Notes: generated by a model from the sequence alone, not told the origin. A stretch of DNA of 38,339 nt from Clostridia bacterium (GCA_021201905.1 JAJQEA010000126.1:1-38339); one strand, 5' to 3'; positions 25,286-35,010 are shown, numbered from the stretch's first letter. A program made the numbers and translations.

Positions 25286-26494
25286 TTGGATAAAAAGAAA
25301 CCATTGCCAATCGGCAACGATGAATTTAGGGAGGTACGGGAACAGGGGTATTATTATATCGACAAGTCTCTGATGATTCGGGATTTTTTAGAGATGGGTG
25401 ATAAGGTTGCCCTGATTGTGCGGCCGCGGCGATTTGGAAAAACACTCAACATGACTATGATGCGGGAATTTTTCGATATCACAGTCGAAAGCAGCCAGCT
25501 ATTTGATGGACTCGCTATTATGAAAACTTCATATGCCGAACAAATGAACAGATGTCCAGTTATTTTTCTAACCCTTAAGAACTGCAAAGGCGCCACTGCT
25601 GATGAATTGATATACACTTTAAAGAAAGAGCTTTTGCGCGAGTTCCTTCGCTATGAAACAGTAGTGGAAAAAAAACTGGACCACAATTCATACGATTATG
25701 AGAACTATAGAGATATCCTAAATACGCTGAAAGACAAAAGTTCTTCTTATATTTATTTGACAACGAGTCTTGTAGATTTAACCAGGATTGTTGCTGCGTG
25801 TTATCACATCTGCCCAATCCTGTTGATTGATGAGTACGATCAACCTATCATGAGCAGCTGCGAATACAATTATCATGACATGTTGGGAGCATTTTTTTCC
25901 ACTTTTTTTGGAGCAGCACTAAAAGGCAACCAATCCTTAGGACAGGCCTTGCTGACAGGTATACAGCGAGTTGCAAAGGAAAGTATTTTTTCACAACTGA
26001 ACAATCCAAAAGTCTACACTGTAATGAGCCACCAGTATGCATCTTATTTCGGACTGACGGCAAGTGAAACAGAAATGCTCTTAAAAGACTATGGACTATC
26101 CTTAACAACAGATGTACAACATATGTATGACGGCTATCTCTTTTCCGGGATTGAAATGTATAATCCCTGGTCGATACTGAACTATGCCGATAATGCTTTC
26201 CTTGATAATTACTGGACCAACACCTCATCCAATTTTCTGATCCGGCAGGCACTCGGAAAGGCTTCAGCAAGTTTTTGGAAGGATTTTGATGTCCTGGCAA
26301 CCGGAGCCGAAACTACTGTCTGGCTCAACCTGGATACATCTTATGTTGAGCGGGAAAGTAATTACAGCCTTTGGGGATTGTTAGTCAATGCCGGTTATTT
26401 AACCGTTCTTCAAAGAAATGATGCCACCTCGACCGTGGTGAAGATTCCCAACAACGAAGTAATGAACGAATTCTTGATGATTGTCACAATGTAA
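25286..26494 (+). CDS. AAA-ATPase-like / PD-(D/E)XK family protein, C-terminally truncated
   Basis: A TTG start with AAAAAGGAG eight bases upstream opens 402 residues that begin LDKKKPLPIGNDEFREVREQ. Walker A is RPRRFGKTLN, Walker B is ILLIDEYDQPI, and the middle has LLTGIQRVAKESIFSQLNN and MYDGYLFSGIEMYNPWSILN, the hallmarks of the abundant Firmicutes/Bacteroidetes family that joins an AAA-like domain to a C-terminal PD-(D/E)XK nuclease domain. Typical members run well past 500 residues. Here the frame ends abruptly after VKIPNNEVMNEFL, so the nuclease domain is missing. The cellular role of the family is uncertain; the truncated copy is probably not nuclease-active. Confidence 0.85.
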   Translation: MDKKKPLPIGNDEFREVREQGYYYIDKSLMIRDFLEMGDKVALIVRPRRFGKTLNMTMMREFFDITVESSQLFDGLAIMKTSYAEQMNRCPVIFLTLKNCKGATADELIYTLKKELLREFLRYETVVEKKLDHNSYDYENYRDILNTLKDKSSSYIYLTTSLVDLTRIVAACYHICPILLIDEYDQPIMSSCEYNYHDMLGAFFSTFFGAALKGNQSLGQALLTGIQRVAKESIFSQLNNPKVYTVMSHQYASYFGLTASETEMLLKDYGLSLTTDVQHMYDGYLFSGIEMYNPWSILNYADNAFLDNYWTNTSSNFLIRQALGKASASFWKDFDVLATGAETTVWLNLDTSYVERESNYSLWGLLVNAGYLTVLQRNDATSTVVKIPNNEVMNEFLMIVTM

Positions 26495-26527
26495 GATAGA
26501 GTATAAAATGATTAACAACTGATTTTC

Positions 26528-26562
26528 ACCAGTGAGAGCTATAATACTTTCACTGGTTTTTT
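26528..26562 (+). terminator. Terminator after the truncated ATPase-like gene
   Basis: ACCAGTGAGAG pairs with CTTTCACTGGT around an eight-base loop and is followed by a T run. Between it and the promoter at 26824 I see no supported gene. Confidence 0.85.
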
Positions 26563-26823
26563 GTTTACACATTATAAAACGAATCACAATTTTAACCTGA
26601 CATCCCATAGATTGGGAAAAAAGCCATTTGCTGTAAGTTACAGAGACGGCTGCCGGAACCGAATGCTGAACGCTATTACATGGTTATATGATAGACCATC
26701 CGGACATGCTTCCTCCTATCATGCCGCCAGGTACGCAGAGCTGGTGCCGGGATGGGTTTTGTACAAAACAGCCAGTACACATTGTGAAAAACATACAAAA
26801 ATTCACGAATACAGAACGTTCTA

Positions 26824-26852
26824 TTGACATTTCAAACGTTTTAAATTATACT
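26824..26852 (+). promoter_or_regulatory. Promoter and LacI-type operator of the regulator gene
   Basis: Consensus -35 TTGACA (26824-26829), 17-bp spacer and TATACT (26847-26852). The spacer is almost entirely a near-palindrome with central CG, TTTCAAACGTTTTAAA (26830-26845), which matches the perfect palindrome at 27988-28003. A repressor bound here would block polymerase directly, so autoregulation is likely. Confidence 0.8.
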
Positions 26853-26899
26853 CAACCTATAAAGTTGGAAAATGAAAAACGGAAAGGGGAAAAGCTTAT

Positions 26900-27913
26900 A
26901 TGACCATAAAGGATATTGCTAAAAATCTGAATGTGAGCTATTCAACGGTCTCCCTGTCCTTGAATAACGACCCCAGAGTCGCGGAAAAAACTAAAAAACG
27001 TGTCATAGAAGAGGCGGAGCGCCTTGGATTTACGTTTAATGCCAATGCCCGAAGCCTGGTGACGAAAAAGACAAACCGGATTGGAATTGTATTCTCCGAT
27101 AATTTTAATGCGCCTGATTACCGTTGGTTTTTCAATGAGATTGAGACATACTCCACCAGGGCAGTTGAAAATTGCGGATACGATTTTCTGATACAGCCCA
27201 ATAAAAACATACATTCCCAGAGCAATATACTTAGAATGGTCAATGGGAAGATGGTGGACGGTCTGGTTATTTTTTCAAAGACCCTGACCGAGGCTGAATA
27301 TAAGTTTCTTAGCAGCGCTGACATTCCTTATGTATATGTATATTTTAAACCGCCTTTTTCCGCGGATACACCGGATAATTTCTTTTGGGATGACAACAGG
27401 AAGGGCGGATACTGGGCTACCAGACATCTGCTGGAACACGGACACAGGAAGATTCTGACCATCCGTTCCAATGATCCGGAATTAAAGATGTATGATGACC
27501 GCACGGCCGGATACATAGAAGCCATGGAGGAATACGGGGCGGCGCCCGCTGTATTGATCGCCCGTATGGACTTTGAATCCCAACGGGAGTTTGTAAGACA
27601 GAATATTGAGTATATACGCAAGTTTACCGGGATTTTTTCGCAGCAGGATCTTCCTGCCTTGTCCATTGTACAGCAGCTGAAAAAAAACTATGGGATGAAT
27701 GTCCCGGAAGATATATCAATCGTGGGTTACAACGATATTGAATTGATTCCGTATCTGGACATACCCCTTGACACCATTGCGGACCCCAGAGAGGATGTTA
27801 TAACCAATGCGGTGAATTCCCTTGTCTGCCACATTGAGGATAAGGAAGATTTGAATCCGCGGAAGATTTATCCCCGCTTAATCATCCGGGGGTCTGTGCG
27901 TAATTTGACATAG
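26900..27913 (+). CDS. LacI/GalR-family transcriptional regulator
   Basis: A 337-residue repressor. The N-terminal helix-turn-helix is canonical (MTIKDIAKNLNVSYSTVSLS), with the hinge region NANARSLVTKKTNRIGIVFS near 50-70 and a periplasmic-binding-like effector domain after it (FWDDNRKGGYWATRHLLEHG, ISIVGYNDIELIPYLDIPLD). AAAGGGGAAAAGC lies before the ATG. The matching operators in front of this gene and of the next operon make it the likely local regulator. The effector is unknown; the family usually binds sugars or small organic molecules. Confidence 0.94.
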   Translation: MTIKDIAKNLNVSYSTVSLSLNNDPRVAEKTKKRVIEEAERLGFTFNANARSLVTKKTNRIGIVFSDNFNAPDYRWFFNEIETYSTRAVENCGYDFLIQPNKNIHSQSNILRMVNGKMVDGLVIFSKTLTEAEYKFLSSADIPYVYVYFKPPFSADTPDNFFWDDNRKGGYWATRHLLEHGHRKILTIRSNDPELKMYDDRTAGYIEAMEEYGAAPAVLIARMDFESQREFVRQNIEYIRKFTGIFSQQDLPALSIVQQLKKNYGMNVPEDISIVGYNDIELIPYLDIPLDTIADPREDVITNAVNSLVCHIEDKEDLNPRKIYPRLIIRGSVRNLT

Positions 27914-27955
27914 AATGGTTATTGTAATTCTGCGTTTTTCTGTGTTTAAACATTT

Positions 27956-27978
27956 AGCCTTGTAAAAGGCTTTGTTTT
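27956..27978 (+). terminator. Short terminator after the LacI-type gene
   Basis: AGCCTT / AAGGCT stem with a short loop followed by TTGTTTT. It is weak; it also lies in the probable promoter region of the next operon. Confidence 0.45.
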
Positions 27979-27987
27979 AACCATAAA

Positions 27988-28003
27988 TTTCAAACGTTTG
28001 AAA
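27988..28003 (+). promoter_or_regulatory. Perfect palindromic LacI-type operator of the SnoaL/transporter operon
   Basis: TTTCAAACGTTTGAAA is a perfect 16-bp palindrome with the central CG typical of LacI-family sites. It is the same site as in the regulator promoter apart from one arm base. A weak promoter (TTGTAA at 27960, -10 near 27982) lies just before it, so a bound repressor would block initiation or early elongation. Confidence 0.8.
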
Positions 28004-28020
28004 TAATGAGAGAGGAGATA

Positions 28021-29175
28021 ATGAAACAGATGATGGAACAACAAAACAGCGGTAAGGTTTACTATGGTGAGACGGAGGAGGTGAATCCGGTCAGGCATGA
28101 AGATTATAATGATTATCTGAAGCTGGATGAATCAAAGCAGCAGCTGCCTGGATTTGACCAGGAGTATCGCGATATTGTGGATTATGTGCTTAAGATAACA
28201 CACCGCATATGGGAGGAAAAGGGAATCGGGGTGATTTATGATACATACCATAACGATGTGACCATGCATTGCGCGTCCACGAACCTGGTGGGTATAAAGG
28301 ATGTGGTGGCAAACACGCTGATGACACTGCATTCCTTTCCGGACCGCCGCCTGATTGGCGAACAGGTTATCTGGTCAAAGCATGATACAAATGGTTATCT
28401 TTCCTCTCACAGGGTTTTGTCCACAGCCACGAACCTTGGGGACGGTGATTTCGGTAAAGCAACAGGAAGAAAGGTGAATTTCCGTACCGTGATTGACTGC
28501 GCCATAGAAAATAACCGGATTTATGAAGAATGGCTGGTGAGGGATAACTTGTGGCTGGTAAAGCAGCTGGGATTTGATGTACATGAGGTTGCGAGGAATA
28601 TGGCCAGAGGAGCCAAGGACAAGACCCCTGCGCTTCAGTCCAGGTACGGCCTTGGCGAATCCATGCAGGGCCAGTTCTTCCCGGAAAGATACACGGCCAG
28701 GGATGACAGCGTGGGGGAGATGATACTGGAAATGCACAGTCACGTCTTTAACTATAAAATGATAAACGAAATCAAGGCCTACTATTCGCCGGATGCGGTG
28801 GTTCATTATATATGCGGAAAAGATCTGGTTGGTTATGAGGAAATTCAGGGCATGGTTATCAGTCTCCTGGCATCCTTCCCCAACGCGCACCATAGCGTGG
28901 ACCGTGTTACCTGCAACAGACGGGCCGGTGACAATGAGTGGGACGTGGCTGCCAGGTGGAGGCTGCGGGGACTTCATGAAGGCCGCAGGATGTTCGGAGC
29001 TCCGTCCATGAAGCCGGTGGATCTGCTGGGAATTAATCATTACCAGATTGCCGGAAATTGGATTCAGGAAGAGTGGGTTACATTTGACGGTCTGGATGTG
29101 CTGAAACAGATTTATCTGGAGACAGATGATGCCTATTTAAAGACAGATGACACTATGATTGAGGGGGAGAGTTAG
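28021..29175 (+). CDS. Double SnoaL/NTF2-like domain protein
   Basis: A 384-residue soluble protein with two alpha+beta-barrel domains of the SnoaL-like (polyketide cyclase-like) fold: about 45-190 (IVDYVLKITHRIWEEKGIG, TMHCASTNLVGIKDVVANTL) and about 225-365 (YYSPDAVVHYICGKDLVGYE, WDVAARWRLRGLH). Known members bind hydrophobic or aromatic molecules and act as cyclases, isomerases or hydrolases, others are carriers. The catalytic residues cannot be assigned from sequence alone. The start is uncertain: ATG 28006 is too near the operator, ATG 28021 is close to AGGAG, and ATG 28030 is also possible. First gene of the LacI-controlled operon; the MFS gene starts right after its stop. Confidence 0.82.
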   Translation: MKQMMEQQNSGKVYYGETEEVNPVRHEDYNDYLKLDESKQQLPGFDQEYRDIVDYVLKITHRIWEEKGIGVIYDTYHNDVTMHCASTNLVGIKDVVANTLMTLHSFPDRRLIGEQVIWSKHDTNGYLSSHRVLSTATNLGDGDFGKATGRKVNFRTVIDCAIENNRIYEEWLVRDNLWLVKQLGFDVHEVARNMARGAKDKTPALQSRYGLGESMQGQFFPERYTARDDSVGEMILEMHSHVFNYKMINEIKAYYSPDAVVHYICGKDLVGYEEIQGMVISLLASFPNAHHSVDRVTCNRRAGDNEWDVAARWRLRGLHEGRRMFGAPSMKPVDLLGINHYQIAGNWIQEEWVTFDGLDVLKQIYLETDDAYLKTDDTMIEGES

Positions 29176-30060
29176 ATGACTGCAATCGCGCAAGATGCAT
29201 ATGAAGCAGAAAATAATATCATTTTAGGAAAGAATTTATCGGCAGCCCGCAGGGGCCTTGCATTCCTGTCCATAGTCATTGTATACTTTTTTTATTGCTG
29301 CAATTTTATGGTGGGAACGTTCGTAAAGCCTACCATGATAGCGGAAGCAGCCGCAGGCGGGTTTGGTTTTACACTGCAGCAGTCGGAAACCATTTTTGCG
29401 GTTATGTCCTTTGGAACGATTCCCGGAACAATTATATTTGGCATACTGAATGCAAAGATAGGAAAAAAATATACATTGATCGCGGTGGCGTCCCTGATTG
29501 CATTGACCACGTTTCTGCCCATGATGACGCCTGGCAGCTACACGGTATGGCTGGTATCCAGACTGATTACAGGCGGTACCCTGGGCGGAGCGTTTGGATG
29601 TGCCATGCCTCTGGTGACGGAGCTGTTTCCGCAGAAATACCGTGGTAAATTGGCCGCGGTTCTGACCAGCCTCTTTTCCCTGGCTATGATATTTGGAGGT
29701 CAGCTCTACTCATTTATGGGGGACTCCAACTGGCAGGTGCTGATGTATACGGCAATCATACCGCCCGCTGTGGGAGCAGTCATGATTTTCCTGTTTGTGC
29801 CAAACGACTATGAGAACACAAAGCAATTAAACGAGATGTCCAGGAAACAGAATGAGAAGGTCAGCTATTTGAATATGTATAAGGGTAAGTTTCTGTGGAT
29901 CGGCCTGGGGGTTATCCTGCTTTCCGGCGCGAACTTTACGGCTTACTCAGCGTTTTTCCAACAATGCCACTACATATCTGCGCAACTCCCTGGGGCTGAG
30001 TGCGGCAGTGGCCGGAGGTATATACAGCCTTCAGGGTATCGGGCAGTTAATCGGTTATAA
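29176..30060 (+). CDS. MFS transporter, N-terminal part (frameshifted)
   Basis: Carries eight or so membrane helices. The loop after helix 2 reads GILNAKIGKKYTLI, the MFS G-x-x-x-D/N-R-x-G/K-R-x type motif, and PLVTELFPQKYRGKLAAVLT is the equivalent in the later segment of the substrate:proton symporter type. After FTAYSAFF the frame is lost. Removing one base in TTTTTCC (29953-29959) gives NNATTYLRNSLGLSAAVAGG and joins the next frame to about 430 residues, the usual MFS length. Starts directly after the SnoaL-like gene. Confidence 0.87.
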   Translation: MTAIAQDAYEAENNIILGKNLSAARRGLAFLSIVIVYFFYCCNFMVGTFVKPTMIAEAAAGGFGFTLQQSETIFAVMSFGTIPGTIIFGILNAKIGKKYTLIAVASLIALTTFLPMMTPGSYTVWLVSRLITGGTLGGAFGCAMPLVTELFPQKYRGKLAAVLTSLFSLAMIFGGQLYSFMGDSNWQVLMYTAIIPPAVGAVMIFLFVPNDYENTKQLNEMSRKQNEKVSYLNMYKGKFLWIGLGVILLSGANFTAYSAFFQQCHYISAQLPGAECGSGRRYIQPSGYRAVNRL

Positions 30061-30469
30061 CATATGGGGCTTTATTTCAGACCGGTTCGGACGAAAGAAA
30101 CCTCTGATCGGAATGGCACTGAGCGCGGTGTTTGTGTTCCTCTTCATGCGGCTGGGGGCCGGGGATATTGTCCAGCTTAAAATTGTATCGGTATTTTTGG
30201 GGTTTGCAGTTGGCTTTTCCGGTGCATGGGGAGCCTATTACACAGAATTATTCCCGCAAAAATTCAGCGCCCTGTCCTCAGGAATCTCATTTAACGGCGG
30301 AAGGATTATATCCACCTTTGCGATTCCCGCAATTGCGGGCCTGGGTTCCACGGCAATGGGAATGCAGGGGATTTTCATGGTATCCATGGCAGTATTTGTG
30401 GCAGGCGCGGTCATATGGATGTTCCTGCCGGAAACATATCGGAAAAAAGAAGAAGCACATAAAGAATAA
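30008..30469 (+). CDS. MFS transporter, C-terminal part
   Basis: Continues the frameshifted carrier: WGFISDRFGRKKPLI repeats the MFS cytoplasmic-loop motif and four hydrophobic helices follow. ELFPQKFSALSSGISFNGGR matches the corresponding helix of the first half. There is no independent ribosome site. The substrate is unknown; the operon context suggests the molecule handled by the SnoaL-like proteins. Confidence 0.87.
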   Translation: MAGGIYSLQGIGQLIGYNIWGFISDRFGRKKPLIGMALSAVFVFLFMRLGAGDIVQLKIVSVFLGFAVGFSGAWGAYYTELFPQKFSALSSGISFNGGRIISTFAIPAIAGLGSTAMGMQGIFMVSMAVFVAGAVIWMFLPETYRKKEEAHKE

Positions 30470-30487
30470 TACGCAGGAGGTTGTGAA

Positions 30488-31496
30488 ATGGGAAAATATC
30501 AGGAAACAAAAAAAGGTTGTTTTATCATACTTTGATGCATTGGAACAGGCTGGTCCGGAGCAGGTGCCGGAGGTTTTACAGGAATATATGACGGACCATT
30601 ATAATTGGAAAGGGGTATACCCGTTCCGTGAACAGAATGGCAGGGAAGCCGTGGCCGAAGTGTTCTGGATCCCTTTAAAAAAGGCGCTTCGCCATATGCA
30701 GAGAAGGCAGGACATCTTCATTGCGGGAACAAATGAAATAAACGGTGAGGAATGGGCCATGAGCATGGGCCATCTGATGGGATTGTTTGACGAGGATTTC
30801 CTGGGAATTCGTCATACAAGGAAAATGGCCAGTCTCCGCTATGCAGAGTTCAGCTGTGTTGAAAATGGTAAAATTTGTAAAAGCGGTATGTTTGTGGATT
30901 TGATTGGATTAATGATTCAGGCAGGTGAAAATCCGCTTCCGCCATCCACGGGTAATTATTTTATCTATCCCGGCCCCAGGTACCATGACGGAATCCTGTT
31001 AGAGGACGCGCCGGAGGAGGAAGGAATCAAGACCCTTGCCCTGGTGAATAAGATGGTGGATGATTTGGATGAACTCAATAAGAGCGGTGCAATGGGATGT
31101 CCGCCGGAGGTACTGGAGAAGGCATGGGCGTCCGACATGATTTGGTACGGACCAGGAGGAATCGGTGCTTCCTATACCATTCCCCGCTATCAGGAACAGC
31201 ATCAGCTCCCATTCCGCAATAATCTGAAGGACAAAACCTTTAACGGACATGTGTGCAGATTTGCGGAAGGTAACTTCGCCTGTTTCTTCGGCTGGCCTAA
31301 TTTGACCAATACACCAATCGGCGGCTTCCTGGGATTACCCGGAGGCGGACGGGGCGACATGCAGGTGGTGGATGTATACTGCCGCAGGGGAGACAAGCTT
31401 TCTGAAAACTGGGTTTTAATTGACCTTCCCTATTGGCTGAAGCAGCAGGGGCTGGATATCTTTGAGAGGACACGCCAGATTCTGAACCATGATTGA
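30488..31496 (+). CDS. Second double SnoaL-like protein (early frameshift)
   Basis: ATG 30488 has AGGAGG seven bases upstream and encodes MGKYQETKK, but the A7 run at 30508-30514 then shifts it out of frame. With six A it continues as VVLSYFDALEQAGPEQVPEV and gives 335 residues. Two SnoaL-like domains follow: about 10-155 (YMTDHYNWKGVYPF) and about 190-330 (ASDMIWYGPGGIGASYTIPR, CRFAEGNFACFFGWP, WVLIDLPYWLKQQGLDIF). It shares fold and length with the first gene of the operon but little sequence, so the two may act together or on successive intermediates (inference). Confidence 0.8.
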
Positions 31497-31559
31497 TTAT
31501 AAGCGGCCCAGGAAATAGGATGGGAAAGAACCTATAAAATTTTTAAAAGAAAGGCAGGC

Positions 31560-33170
31560 ATGACAATGACATTTACAATCATAGATGCTGCAATCATTCT
31601 CGTTTATCTTATGGGAATGCTTGTGTTGGGGTTTATCATGGGAAAGAGCAACAAAACCCAGGAAGATTATTTCGTTGCAAAGCGTTCATTGCCATGGCTG
31701 CCAATCGGCCTGTCCATAGCAGCCACCATGATTAGCTGCAATAGCTTCGTGGGAGGGCCGGGCTGGGGATACCATAGCGGCCTGCTGCCATTTATGCAGA
31801 ACATTACAGTGCCATTGGCATTGTTCATCAGTACCACTGTTTTTGTGCCCATGCTCTATGATTTAAAGCTGACCTCCATATATGAGTATATTGAGCTCCG
31901 TCTGGGCCCTAAAACACGAATGGCGGCAGTGCTGGGTTTTATCCTTAATTCCCTGATTCAGGTCAGCTCCATGGTCTTTGTTCCCTCCCTGGTCCTGCAG
32001 CGGTTTATGGGTATCAGTATAAACACCATAATACCGGTCATCGTGGTGATTGCCGTGGTTTATACAATGGCTGGCGGAATCAAGGCGGTTATCTGGACCG
32101 ATGCCGTCCAGTTACTGGTGATATGGGGAGGCCTCATAGGCGGAATGGTTTACCTGTTCGCAAACAGCGATATTGGCTTTCTGGAAACCGTCCGTATGGC
32201 CGCAGAGGCCGGAAAACTGAAGGCATTTGACACCAGCTGGCAGTTCTCTCTGACAAATGAGAACGGCTTCTGGGCGGCAATGGTGGGAGGCTTGTTCATG
32301 TGGTCACGGTATTTTTCCTTTGACCAGGCTCAGGTACAGCGCATGTTCACGGCGAAATCCATACGGGAATTAAAGCATTCCTTTGTGGTGAGCGGTATTA
32401 TGATGAATGTCCTCTACTTCCTTTTTATCTTTCTGGGGGTACTGCTGTTCATCCAGTTTGGGGGAACCGGCTTTGAAAATGCCAATGATGTAATGATTCG
32501 TTTCATCGGAGGGCTGCCGGTAGGTCTAGTGGGCCTGCTTCTGGCAAGTTTGTTCGCGGCGGCCATGTCCAGTGTGGATTCACTGCTGAATTCCATGTCC
32601 ACCGTATTCACGAAGGATATCTATGAAAGATATATAAAAAGGGACAAAGAGGCATCACTAAGGACGTCCATGCTGGTATCGGCACTCTGGGGAGTCCTGA
32701 TATATGTGATTACCATGCTGGCCTTTTCCGGTACTTCAAAATCCATCTTAGAGGTTATCGGCAGTTACATATCCTACATAAGCGGTCCCACCTGCGGTGT
32801 TTTTCTGTTAGCCATGCTGACCACAAGCGCCAGTGATAAAGGAACGGTATGGGGTGCGGTGTTTGGTTTTATTGTGACGCTGTTGTTTGGAAGATTTGCC
32901 GGCTTTACCTGGATGTGGAATTCAGCCTTTGGTACGGTTATGACGTTTCTGTCAGGATATGCTTTTAGCCGGCTGCTCCGGGAACCGCTGCCAAAACAGG
33001 CAAAGCGCTATACGGTATGGGGCCATATGGCTTATTTGAAGGAACAGGGGCGCACCGAGGAAAATGGCATCAGCCTTATGCCGTTTACGGTTGACAGGTA
33101 CAGTAAGATTTTGTTTGTTTTCTTCCTACTTCAGATAGCGGGTGTATTGCTGTTAAATACCGCCAAGTGA
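31560..33170 (+). CDS. Sodium:solute symporter (SSS family)
   Basis: A 536-residue protein with about 13 hydrophobic helices. Family features are visible: an N-terminal helix followed by DYFVAKRSLPWLPIGLSIAA, SIYEYIELRLG in the early loop, MAGGIKAVIWTDAVQ, and SLFAAAMSSVDSLLNSMSTV in the Na+-site helix. AAAGAAAGG precedes the ATG by five bases. It is the last gene of the operon, 63 bases after the second SnoaL-like gene. The substrate is unknown; members carry sugars, organic acids, vitamins or amino acids. It converges with the chemoreceptor gene. Confidence 0.93.
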   Translation: MTMTFTIIDAAIILVYLMGMLVLGFIMGKSNKTQEDYFVAKRSLPWLPIGLSIAATMISCNSFVGGPGWGYHSGLLPFMQNITVPLALFISTTVFVPMLYDLKLTSIYEYIELRLGPKTRMAAVLGFILNSLIQVSSMVFVPSLVLQRFMGISINTIIPVIVVIAVVYTMAGGIKAVIWTDAVQLLVIWGGLIGGMVYLFANSDIGFLETVRMAAEAGKLKAFDTSWQFSLTNENGFWAAMVGGLFMWSRYFSFDQAQVQRMFTAKSIRELKHSFVVSGIMMNVLYFLFIFLGVLLFIQFGGTGFENANDVMIRFIGGLPVGLVGLLLASLFAAAMSSVDSLLNSMSTVFTKDIYERYIKRDKEASLRTSMLVSALWGVLIYVITMLAFSGTSKSILEVIGSYISYISGPTCGVFLLAMLTTSASDKGTVWGAVFGFIVTLLFGRFAGFTWMWNSAFGTVMTFLSGYAFSRLLREPLPKQAKRYTVWGHMAYLKEQGRTEENGISLMPFTVDRYSKILFVFFLLQIAGVLLLNTAK

Positions 33171-33240
33171 AAACAAGCTTACTGCATCTGCTGATTCATA
33201 TTTGACATCTTTAAGGCATGCCGGTGTTTGCTTTTTGAGG

Positions 33241-35010
33241 TTAATATTTTGCGGAATCCGATGGGGTGGAATACATTTTTGGGGAATCCGGTACCTGGCA
33301 GGGCGTTGTTTCCTGTACCACGGCATTATCCTTTATCTTAAACTGATTTACAAGATTCTTTAAAATCTGTGACTGGCCGGACAGCTCCTCACTGGCGGCA
33401 GCGCTTTCCTCGGCAGTGGCAGAATTGGTCTGGACGACACTGGATATCTGGTCGATTCCCTGTGTTACCTGGCGGATGGATGATGCCTGCTGGACAGAGG
33501 CGTCACTAATCTGGTTGATTGTTTCAGTCACATCATTCACTCCATGCACCACCTCTGTCAGCGCCTGGGCGGTTTCATCGGCAATGGCCCTGCCGTGTTC
33601 AACGGAATGAAGCGAGTTTTCTATCAGGGCTGCCGTATCCTTGGAGGCCTCGGCTGATTTACTGGCAAGGTTATGGACCTCGTCCGCAACAACCGCAAAG
33701 CCTTTGCCGGCTTCTCCTGCTCGTGCGGCTTCCACGGCTGCGTTTAACGCCAGTATATTGGTCTGGAAGGCAATATCCTCAATCGTCTTGATGATTTTGC
33801 CGATTTCATTGGAGCTGCTGCTGATATCCGCCATGGCAGATAACATATCCTGCATGCTTCTACTGCTTTCCGTTGCCTTGCCGCCAACTATCTTGGCTTT
33901 TTCATTGGCCTCCTGCGCATTCTGCGCGTTTTGGTTTACCTGGGCGGATATTTCATTGATGGTTGCAGCCAGTTCCTCCACGGAGCTGGCCTGTTCTGTT
34001 GCTCCCTGAGAGAGGGACTGGGCGGCAGAGGATACCTGCTCACTTCCGGCGGCAACCTGGTCCGCAGCCTGGTTGATTTGTCCCATTGTACGGTTAAGGG
34101 AGGTGGAGATCTCCTCCAATGCCTGTTTTACCTTGGCAAATTCCCCCGCGTAATCATATGTGAGCTGGAAGAGCAGATTTCCCCCGGCAATCTGTTTCAA
34201 CACATCTGATATCTCATCAATATATTTCACATAGTCCCGCAGACGGTTCACGGTTTTATTAAAATTCACTGCCAGTGTGCCAAGTTCATCTTTGGATTCA
34301 TATCTGATACTCTGGTTTAAGTCGCCGTCAGCAATCTTTTTCGCCACATCGTCAAGCTCCCTGACCGGTTTGTTGATTCCCTGTATGATGTACATGGCAA
34401 ACAGAAGAGACAGGGCACCAATTAAAACCAGGGCGCTTATTGTGATTTTCTGGGCGGACGAGTACAGGGCGTCGCCCTCCTGGCTCGCCTGGTCCACCCC
34501 GGATTTGTTAAAATTCACAACGTCAAGGAATGTGCTGGAGGCCTCGTTAAACAGCGTCGCAGCGTCCAGCACCGCTGCCATAGCCTGTTCTGTCTTGTTT
34601 TCACGGCTTAAGGTAATCATGTTGTCGTGAAGATCCAGATACCGGTTCCAGGCCTCCTGTGCCGTCTGCATGAGCTGCCGGTCCGTATCATTTGTGATGA
34701 GGGACGAGGTATAGGTATGGAACAGTCCGTCAATTTCCCCTTTAATCCTTGCCATTTCTGATTCAGCCCCCTGCATCGTTGCCGTGTCCTGGGCTACAAT
34801 ATGCTTGTATTCCTGAATCCGGTAGTCCGATGTGAGGGTATTCAATTCCTCGGATGTGATGACCGAGGGCATCCAATTGGCAGAGACAACCGTGGTTCCA
34901 TTGTTTATTTTACCCATGAACATCAATGATACAATTCCCGTTACTATCAGGCAGAGCAGCATAAAACCTGCCAGAATGAATAGTTTGAATTTGATTTTTA
35001 GGTTTTTCAT
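33241..35010 (-). CDS. Methyl-accepting chemotaxis protein
   Basis: A 589-residue receptor with a helix at about 9-30, a four-helix-bundle sensing domain (about 35-188), a helix at about 190-212, a HAMP domain opened by [20 protein letters not shown] and a signalling hairpin with tip [18 protein letters not shown] near residue 410. AAAGGAG lies about ten bases before the ATG. It has the same plan as the receptor at 13523 but the sensing domain differs. The region just upstream holds a 22-bp inverted-repeat segment that may affect its expression. Confidence 0.95.
   Translation of the reverse strand: MKNLKIKFKLFILAGFMLLCLIVTGIVSLMFMGKINNGTTVVSANWMPSVITSEELNTLTSDYRIQEYKHIVAQDTATMQGAESEMARIKGEIDGLFHTYTSSLITNDTDRQLMQTAQEAWNRYLDLHDNMITLSRENKTEQAMAAVLDAATLFNEASSTFLDVVNFNKSGVDQASQEGDALYSSAQKITISALVLIGALSLLFAMYIIQGINKPVRELDDVAKKIADGDLNQSIRYESKDELGTLAVNFNKTVNRLRDYVKYIDEISDVLKQIAGGNLLFQLTYDYAGEFAKVKQALEEISTSLNRTMGQINQAADQVAAGSEQVSSAAQSLSQGATEQASSVEELAATINEISAQVNQNAQNAQEANEKAKIVGGKATESSRSMQDMLSAMADISSSSNEIGKIIKTIEDIAFQTNILALNAAVEAARAGEAGKGFAVVADEVHNLASKSAEASKDTAALIENSLHSVEHGRAIADETAQALTEVVHGVNDVTETINQISDASVQQASSIRQVTQGIDQISSVVQTNSATAEESAAASEELSGQSQILKNLVNQFKIKDNAVVQETTPCQVPDSPKMYSTPSDSAKY

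Noticed and set aside
26563-26823. Open frames between the ATPase-like terminator and the LacI-type promoter
   Set aside because: No ribosome sites, no recognisable protein and frames open on both strands.
27988-28003. Catabolite (CcpA cre) site
   Set aside because: The palindrome has TTCAAACGTTTGAA, not the TGNAANCGNTNNCA form, and the identical site before the local LacI-type gene explains it better.
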